From contig JAAFHO010000114.1 in assembly GCA_013297575.1 (NCBI GenBank), positions 1 to 11,747 of the forward strand: 11,747 nt of DNA. The letters are read 5' to 3'. The notes under the pieces are model-generated. The model had not been told where the DNA came from, did no database searches, and was given only the letters and a program-made list of their open reading frames with translations. Shown in pieces: positions 6,787 to 11,747 of the stretch. A program made the translations under genes and the position numbers. Source of the stretch: Chitinophagales bacterium (GTDB lineage: Bacteria; Bacteroidota; Bacteroidia; Chitinophagales; Saprospiraceae). How positions within the stretch are numbered: position 1 is the first letter of the stretch; each line of letters opens with the position of its first letter.

Positions 6787-9700
6787 CTAAAACTACTACC
6801 CCAGCATTATTCCTACCAACTATCAGCCTTGTTTTTTTACCATCTATCCATACAGCATCACGAATTTCACCAAGAATGGACACACCCGAACGCGCAGCAG
6901 GCATGGCTACAAAATGTCGTTTCCCATCGCCACTCAATATCAAACCACGGCCAGCATCCAAATGTCCGCCCTCCGGTTTTAGGCCAAAGAAATTGCCCCC
7001 AAGAAACAGATCCTTATGCCCATCACCATTAAAATCGGCAGGAACAATAGCAAATACAGGAAACCTTTGCGCTTCATCGGGTAGGTTTTCGAGCCGCCAT
7101 GCGCCATTACCTTCGTTCCATGCTATACAGGAAGTGAGCATAGCGCAATGATAGGCCAAGGCTTTAGCACGCTGCTCTTCTGTAAATAATGTTTCATAGG
7201 TCATCTTGGCATAATCCTCAAAATGTAGGATTTTTTTCTTTAAAAAGGGCATTTGCGCCGTAATATCGGGTTTTGAAGCAAATGGATACGCAATATTGTC
7301 TGAACCTGTAAACCAATTCAATATAAACTCCGGTTTGCCATTTTTATCAAAATCATTGACATACAACGACATGGGCTGTTGCGCACTCGCTTTGAACTTT
7401 GAATTTAGCCCCCAATTGCCCAAAATCAAATCCAAATCACCATCTCCGTCCAGATCGGAGGATTCCACGGTATTCCACCAGCCCTCGGTCGCTATTTGGC
7501 CGTTATTTTCATCTTTGATGGGCAATAGACTCGGTACGAATTTGCCACGGCCATCGTTCCTAAACGCCACCAATGGCATCCATTCGCTGGCCACCAACAG
7601 ATCTAGATCTTTATCCCCATCTAGATCGAGCCATTGGGCATCTGTCACCATGCCACCTGCCGCCAGTTCGCGGGTGGTGATATCCTCCCACTGTCCGTTT
7701 CCGTTATTGCGCATCAAAAAACTAGTAGGAGGTACGCCATATCTGCCGGGAACACAACGTGCGCCAATAAATAAATCCTCATCGCCATCACCATCTATAT
7801 CGCCTGGCACCAGACAGGAAAGATTACCCGCAGCCGGTGGTGTTTTTTCTTTTTGCAAAGTAAAATTACCACGGCCATCGTTTTCGTAGTACCGCAATAA
7901 ATAGGCAGTAATCGGTTTCATTTCGTTACCACCACTACCTGCCAATAGATCGAGATCACCGTCCTTGTCCGCATCAAATAAAGTGAGGCAGGTAGTTTCT
8001 GCCGCTTTATCGGTTTCGAGTGCCGGTTGTGCGACGGCTATAAATTTACCATCAGATTTTTGGGCAAATACTTGATCAGGATAATCCGGACCTCCACCCA
8101 ACACTACATCGGGAAGGCCATCGCCATTTACGTCACCCGTTGCAAGCGCGGGGCCTTCGGTGGAGAGCATGTGCGGCAATAATCGTTCATTATCAAAATC
8201 ATTAAAACGGTTTTCATGGTGCGTGGCTGGTGTTGAAAAAACTTGCGCCGTAACATCGTGGAACAAGGTATTTATTTGTGTTTTTTTTGGGGAAGAAAAG
8301 GTCAAATTTGCATTCGATTGTTTAAGTGTAAGTATTTGATTTACAGCAACATTTGTCAATATTTGCATTTTTCGATTAGGCCAAGTGACGATAAGCGAAT
8401 CGACCGTTTTTGCAGTACCTAACCCAAAAACCAAATCAGGTGCAGTACAACTCTGAAACCCACGTGTATTAAAATTTTGCTGTGAAAAATGCTGACCGCC
8501 CGCTATTATTTCCACTTTTGTCCCTATACCAAAGGGGTTTTTTCCTGCACCTTCAAATTGTAGTGTCAAATATGTGTTCCCTGTCTTGCTATTGGTTTCA
8601 TTGCGGTAAACAAAGGCTGGCATATTTACATTATTTACCACTAGATCGAGATCACCATCATTGTCAAGATCGCCATAAGCCGCCCCGTTGGAATGAGACG
8701 GATCGCCCAAACCGAGGCCGGATGCTTGGTTTTGGAAGCGCATACCGCCTCCGTTTACAAAAGCATAATTAGATAATTTATTGGAAGGCAAGTACGCTGC
8801 AAATTCGCGCCAATCGTATTTACCGGATTCTGTTACTTTTTTCCGCACCGCTTCTTTGTCGTTAATAAAAGAAGTAAAATCGAGGTACATAATATCGCGG
8901 TAAATACCATTGGCCACAAAAATATCTTTCCAGCCATCATTATCAAAATCAAAGAGTAATGCGCCCCAACTCCAATCGGTGGCAGCCACACCCGATTGGT
9001 GTGCTACTTCTGAGAACTGTCCATTCCCATCATTTAATTGCAGACAATTTTGTAAAATTTGATAGTGGAAATCGGCACGGTATTTTGCATCTTCTAAATG
9101 GTATTCATCGAATAATGTCATCGTTTTAAGGCGGTAATTATCCGCTGCAAGCATATCAGTAGTGAATATTTCCGGGTCGCCGTCGTTATCCAAATCGGCA
9201 ATATCGGCACCCATACTGCTTACCGAGCAATGGTCTGTATTGGAAGATAATTTTTCTGCGAAGCGGTTATTACCTTGGTTAAAATACAAATAATCACGTT
9301 CCCAAAAGTCATTTGAGATATAAATATCCGGTAGCATATCGCCATTGAGATCGCTTACAGATACACCCAACCCAAACCCAATAGCAGCCCCATAAATGCC
9401 TGCACTGGCACTGATATCGGTAAATTTAGTAGGAATAGCGGGATCTTTTACATTATTAATCAATAACTTATCACCGCCTAAAGGATCGCGGTCATCTCGG
9501 TTGTTTTTATAGAGGCTTATCTTTGCAGGGTCTTTAAAGCTATTATTGAGTAAATAACAATCGAGATCACCATCGGCATCACAGTCGAAGAAAGCGGCGT
9601 GGGTGCCATAGCCAGCGTCATTGAGTCCCCAAAGGGCAGCGGCTTCGGTAAAGGTAGGTACACCATCGTGGCTGGCCGCATCGCCATTATTGATAAATAG

Positions 9701-10159
9701 TTCATTCTCCTTGTTACTTCCTGCCACATCGCCACTATTACAAACATAAATATCGAGCCAGCCATCGCCATTAACATCGGCCATGGTAGTACCAGTTGAC
9801 CACGATCGAGTCCCCCCAACCCCTGCTTTTTGGGTTACCTCCTCAAATTTCCAGTTACCATGGTTGACAAAAAGGCTATTTTGAGCCATATTGGCCGTAA
9901 AATACAGATCATTTAGGTTATCATTGTTAATATCCCCGATGGCTACGCCGCCGCCATTATAAAAATTGCGGTAGGTTAGTATATTAAATTGTTCACCATC
10001 TTGCACATTATTAGCAAAACTGATGCCGGTTTCGGCGGCCGGGAGCGCAGTAAATTGCGTAGGGGCAGGCAAAGTAGGTGGATGAAATGGCGTATTATCT
10101 GATTTTTTACAACCAACAACAACGAGCGTTAATAAAAGGAGCGAGCGCAGCATATTCAT
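6782..10159 (-). CDS. VCBS/FG-GAP repeat lipoprotein with ASPIC/UnbV domain (CRTAC1-like)
   Basis: Large predicted outer-membrane or surface lipoprotein of about 1125 residues. Starting at ATG 10159 gives a lipoprotein signal, MNMLRSLLLLTLVVVGC, with lipid-modified Cys17; ATG 10153, two codons on, is equally plausible. The body holds about fourteen Asp-rich calcium-loop motifs of the DxDGDGxxDLxx type (for example DINNDNLNDLYF from about residue 76, then DVNGDGWLDIYV, DLDNDGDLDLVV, DVNGDGLPDVVL, DLDGDGDLDLIL and DFNGDGHKDLFL). These form FG-GAP/VCBS blades of two probable beta-propellers. Between them, at about 530-612, lies an ASPIC/UnbV domain (GIGTKVEI..GG....Q......G...S...LVFGLG, then LIVTWP). 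Proteins of this build often sit beside susCD pairs in Bacteroidota, as here; their exact role is unknown and glycan or ligand binding is inferred. The frame extends upstream to 10246, but that longer start lies inside the preceding terminator hairpin, so I rejected it. Confidence 0.88.
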   Translation of the reverse strand: MNMLRSLLLLTLVVVGCKKSDNTPFHPPTLPAPTQFTALPAAETGISFANNVQDGEQFNILTYRNFYNGGGVAIGDINNDNLNDLYFTANMAQNSLFVNHGNWKFEEVTQKAGVGGTRSWSTGTTMADVNGDGWLDIYVCNSGDVAGSNKENELFINNGDAASHDGVPTFTEAAALWGLNDAGYGTHAAFFDCDADGDLDCYLLNNSFKDPAKISLYKNNRDDRDPLGGDKLLINNVKDPAIPTKFTDISASAGIYGAAIGFGLGVSVSDLNGDMLPDIYISNDFWERDYLYFNQGNNRFAEKLSSNTDHCSVSSMGADIADLDNDGDPEIFTTDMLAADNYRLKTMTLFDEYHLEDAKYRADFHYQILQNCLQLNDGNGQFSEVAHQSGVAATDWSWGALLFDFDNDGWKDIFVANGIYRDIMYLDFTSFINDKEAVRKKVTESGKYDWREFAAYLPSNKLSNYAFVNGGGMRFQNQASGLGLGDPSHSNGAAYGDLDNDGDLDLVVNNVNMPAFVYRNETNSKTGNTYLTLQFEGAGKNPFGIGTKVEIIAGGQHFSQQNFNTRGFQSCTAPDLVFGLGTAKTVDSLIVTWPNRKMQILTNVAVNQILTLKQSNANLTFSSPKKTQINTLFHDVTAQVFSTPATHHENRFNDFDNERLLPHMLSTEGPALATGDVNGDGLPDVVLGGGPDYPDQVFAQKSDGKFIAVAQPALETDKAAETTCLTLFDADKDGDLDLLAGSGGNEMKPITAYLLRYYENDGRGNFTLQKEKTPPAAGNLSCLVPGDIDGDGDEDLFIGARCVPGRYGVPPTSFLMRNNGNGQWEDITTRELAAGGMVTDAQWLDLDGDKDLDLLVASEWMPLVAFRNDGRGKFVPSLLPIKDENNGQIATEGWWNTVESSDLDGDGDLDLILGNWGLNSKFKASAQQPMSLYVNDFDKNGKPEFILNWFTGSDNIAYPFASKPDITAQMPFLKKKILHFEDYAKMTYETLFTEEQRAKALAYHCAMLTSCIAWNEGNGAWRLENLPDEAQRFPVFAIVPADFNGDGHKDLFLGGNFFGLKPEGGHLDAGRGLILSGDGKRHFVAMPAARSGVSILGEIRDAVWIDGKKTRLIVGRNNAGVVVLE

Positions 10160-10163
10160 TGTG

Positions 10164-10171
10164 CAAAGGTA
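10164..10171 (-). promoter_or_regulatory. Bacteroidota-type -7 promoter element (TACCTTTG) for the VCBS lipoprotein gene
   Basis: On the minus strand TACCTTTG matches the TAnnTTTG consensus of the Bacteroidota housekeeping promoter. It is followed by CACA and then the ATG at 10159, so the transcript would start at or within a few bases of the start codon and be leaderless or nearly so. No good TTG -33 element is visible at the usual spacing. Its place between the upstream terminator and the gene supports it as a genuine independent promoter. Confidence 0.6.
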
Positions 10172-10223
10172 AATAAAGTGGTGGGCATTTTTAATAGACG
10201 AGAACAGATAAGGAACACAACTT

Positions 10224-10265
10224 AAAAAAAAGTGCCTTCCATTCAATTATTGAACAGAAGGCACT
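10224..10265 (-). terminator. Intrinsic terminator of the susD-like transcript
   Basis: Read on the minus strand, AGTGCCTTC (10265-10257) pairs perfectly with GAAGGCACT (10239-10231). A 2x2 mismatch follows, then an inner TTCAA/TTGAA stem with a 3-base loop. The stem is followed immediately by eight T (A-run 10224-10231 on +). It lies 92 bases past the susD-like stop, in the correct orientation to end that transcript and insulate the VCBS lipoprotein gene. On the + strand no T-run follows, so it works in one direction only. Confidence 0.88.
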
Positions 10266-10357
10266 AAAATATATGTAATTAATTTTCAATGTCGCCGTGG
10301 AGACAAACCATAATTCTCACTTATTTAATTATCTCTACTAACGTATCTACTCAATTA

Positions 10358-11747
10358 TTACCAACCTGGATTTTGCTTTAACTGCGCAGTACCATCTTTT
10401 TGAGATAAGATGATCTGGATTTGTGGTATCGGATAAAGCATATGTTTCTGCTGAAATTCAACAGCTTGCGCAAGATACTGGCGGCGTGTTTTCTCAACAG
10501 CCACATATTCTTTTAACGTTTTGCTAGCATAGTCGAAGCCCCAACGACGCAAATCGAAGAAACGGTGTCCTTCCATTGCTAGTTCAACCCTGCGTTCCAT
10601 GCGTACTGCAGCGCGCGCTGCGGCTTGATCGGTCCATGCAGCAGTGTAAGTACCTACTTTATACTTTGCCCAAGTGATGGAAGGATCGGCAATGTCAACT
10701 GGAGATGAAGGACCTTGTCCACAACCGGCTGCACGTGCACGAACGATATTCACCAATTCGCGAGCACGCTCCAAGTTATTCAATTCTACTTCACATTCTG
10801 CCAACATCAATAACACATCGGAGTAGCGAATAATTGGAATATTCAATGCTGAAAGTTGGAAATTAGACCAACCCACTGCTGAACCAGCGCCAGAGTTTTT
10901 GTCATAGATCAATTTTTTAGGGCTATATGGGCCAGCATAAGAGCGGCTACGAATCCACGATGGTGCATGTAAACCCCAGTCATGGTAAGGTACATCATCG
11001 CGGCCTACCGTAAAATCCAAGCGAGGATCTACGTTATCCGTAGCCGGATCAAGTTCTGTTGCGTTAAAATCTGCTTTTGGCAAACCATTGGCATCCACTT
11101 TAAAGGCATTCACCAAATTTTGAGAAGGCTGGTGGAAGCCGCAGCAGCCAAATGGGCCACCGTGCGGGTAGTTCAAACGATCGGCGAAATTACCATTTTC
11201 GCCACCACCAGAACCATCGTTGGCAGAAGCCTGGATAGAGAAGATCATCTCAGTACCATTCTCTTTGCCTACTGTAAAGATATTACGGAAGCATGGCTCC
11301 AATGCGTATTTACCGCTGTTCACAACAGCATCCAATTCCGCTTTTGCTTTTGCATATTGATTGGTATAGAGATATACTTTACCAAGATAAGCTTTAGCCG
11401 CAAATTTGTTTGCACGGCCTTTTGCTGCCTGAACTTCAGGAAGTTGGTCAGCAGCAGACTGGAAATCAGCGATGATTTTATCGGTTGGTTGCCCATCATT
11501 CGGAACCCGGAACTCTTCAGCCGTTTCATCAAAATAAGGAACATTTCCAAACAATTTCCACAATTCGAAGTGGTAATGGCCACGCAAAAAGCGCGACTCG
11601 CCATTGATAGCCGCTTGGTCTGTGGCAGATATATCCGTCGCTTTTGCTGCCAACTTCAAGGCAGAGTTAGAACGTGCTATCCCTTCGTATAAGGCTTTAA
11701 ATTTATAGTTGAAGTACGTGTTACTAGGCAACCAATTGTACAACTCT
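10358..11747 (-). CDS. SusD/RagB-family nutrient-binding outer-membrane lipoprotein (5' end outside window)
   Basis: Surface lipoprotein that binds a nutrient, usually a glycan, and caps a SusC-type TonB-dependent transporter. The visible 462 residues lack the N-terminal lipoprotein signal and roughly the first 80-120 residues, which lie beyond the window edge; the coding frame is open across 11747, and the TTG at 11743 is an internal Leu. Family hallmarks seen: E.RFLRGHYHFELWKLFGNVPYFDE in the N-terminal half, a TPR-like helix pair (AYLGKVYLYTNQYAKAKAEL), then the C-terminal SusD domain with IPIIRYSDVLLMLAECEVE, RMERRVELAMEGHRFFDLRRWG, YPIPQIQI and the typical tail LKQNPGW. A susC partner would be expected just upstream, outside the window. 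An intrinsic terminator follows 92 bases downstream. The substrate cannot be told from this part. Confidence 0.95.
   Translation of the reverse strand, partial: ELYNWLPSNTYFNYKFKALYEGIARSNSALKLAAKATDISATDQAAINGESRFLRGHYHFELWKLFGNVPYFDETAEEFRVPNDGQPTDKIIADFQSAADQLPEVQAAKGRANKFAAKAYLGKVYLYTNQYAKAKAELDAVVNSGKYALEPCFRNIFTVGKENGTEMIFSIQASANDGSGGGENGNFADRLNYPHGGPFGCCGFHQPSQNLVNAFKVDANGLPKADFNATELDPATDNVDPRLDFTVGRDDVPYHDWGLHAPSWIRSRSYAGPYSPKKLIYDKNSGAGSAVGWSNFQLSALNIPIIRYSDVLLMLAECEVELNNLERARELVNIVRARAAGCGQGPSSPVDIADPSITWAKYKVGTYTAAWTDQAAARAAVRMERRVELAMEGHRFFDLRRWGFDYASKTLKEYVAVEKTRRQYLAQAVEFQQKHMLYPIPQIQIILSQKDGTAQLKQNPGW

Noticed and set aside
7296..7889. + strand open frame of about 197 codons opposite the VCBS lipoprotein gene
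   Set aside because: Ser/Pro-rich translation produced by the antisense of repeated Asp/Gly codons; the minus strand carries clear calcium-loop repeats.
8281..8288. Run of eight T within the VCBS lipoprotein gene as a second slippage tract
   Set aside because: Short A/T runs are common in this A/T-rich DNA, and it lies mid-gene in Lys codons with nothing to suggest a switch.
10160..10246. Upstream 29-codon extension of the VCBS lipoprotein
   Set aside because: It begins inside the intrinsic terminator, crosses the promoter element and displaces the lipoprotein signal from the N-terminus.
10982..11692. Long + strand open frame (about 236 codons) opposite the susD-like gene
   Set aside because: The minus frame encodes an unmistakable SusD protein over the same bases. 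The + frame has no recognisable domain and a composition typical of antisense shadows.

Overview
The window looks like part of a Bacteroidota chromosome, probably from the Saprospiria/Chitinophagia side of the phylum. This rests on four things seen here: a SusD/RagB-family protein, several secreted proteins ending in type IX secretion system (T9SS) sorting domains, a TAnnTTTG-type promoter element, and A-rich leaders without Shine-Dalgarno motifs. The genus cannot be told from the sequence. There are no RNA genes, CRISPR arrays or complete insertion sequences, and no gene-free stretch longer than about 200 bases.

Left part (1-4756, + strand): two genes for large secreted proteins. The first (28-3132) has a signal peptide, an M43/pappalysin-type zinc metalloprotease domain (HEIGHCLGLIH), a probable right-handed beta-helix, a helical module and a T9SS C-terminal domain (CTD). 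An 11-base poly-C tract lies six codons after its start. One base gained or lost would stop translation almost at once, so the gene is a candidate for phase-variable (ON/OFF) expression. The second (3215-4756) is an unrelated secreted, probably propeller-like protein. Its last 240 bases are about 90% identical to those of the first gene, so the two share a recently copied or converted sorting tail. A long hairpin separates them.

Middle (4788-6786, - strand): a third T9SS-sorted secreted protein, convergent with the second, with a quite different CTD. Upstream of it lies a short open frame without an ATG that resembles the C-terminal part of Rpn-type (PD-(D/E)XK) putative transposases, probably a remnant.

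Right part (6782-11747, - strand): a very large lipoprotein with about fourteen FG-GAP/VCBS calcium-loop motifs and an ASPIC/UnbV domain. It is preceded by the 3' part of a susD/ragB-like gene that runs off the window. A strong intrinsic terminator separates the two, followed by a TACCTTTG promoter element just before the lipoprotein start. That arrangement moves the lipoprotein start to 10159, because longer versions of the reading frame would begin inside the terminator.

Together the genes form a cell-surface and secretome region: a SusD-type outer-membrane nutrient-binding lipoprotein with a companion repeat lipoprotein, next to three T9SS cargo proteins, one of them a likely phase-variable protease. 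The most noteworthy signals are the poly-C switch and the near-identical sorting tails on otherwise unrelated cargo.
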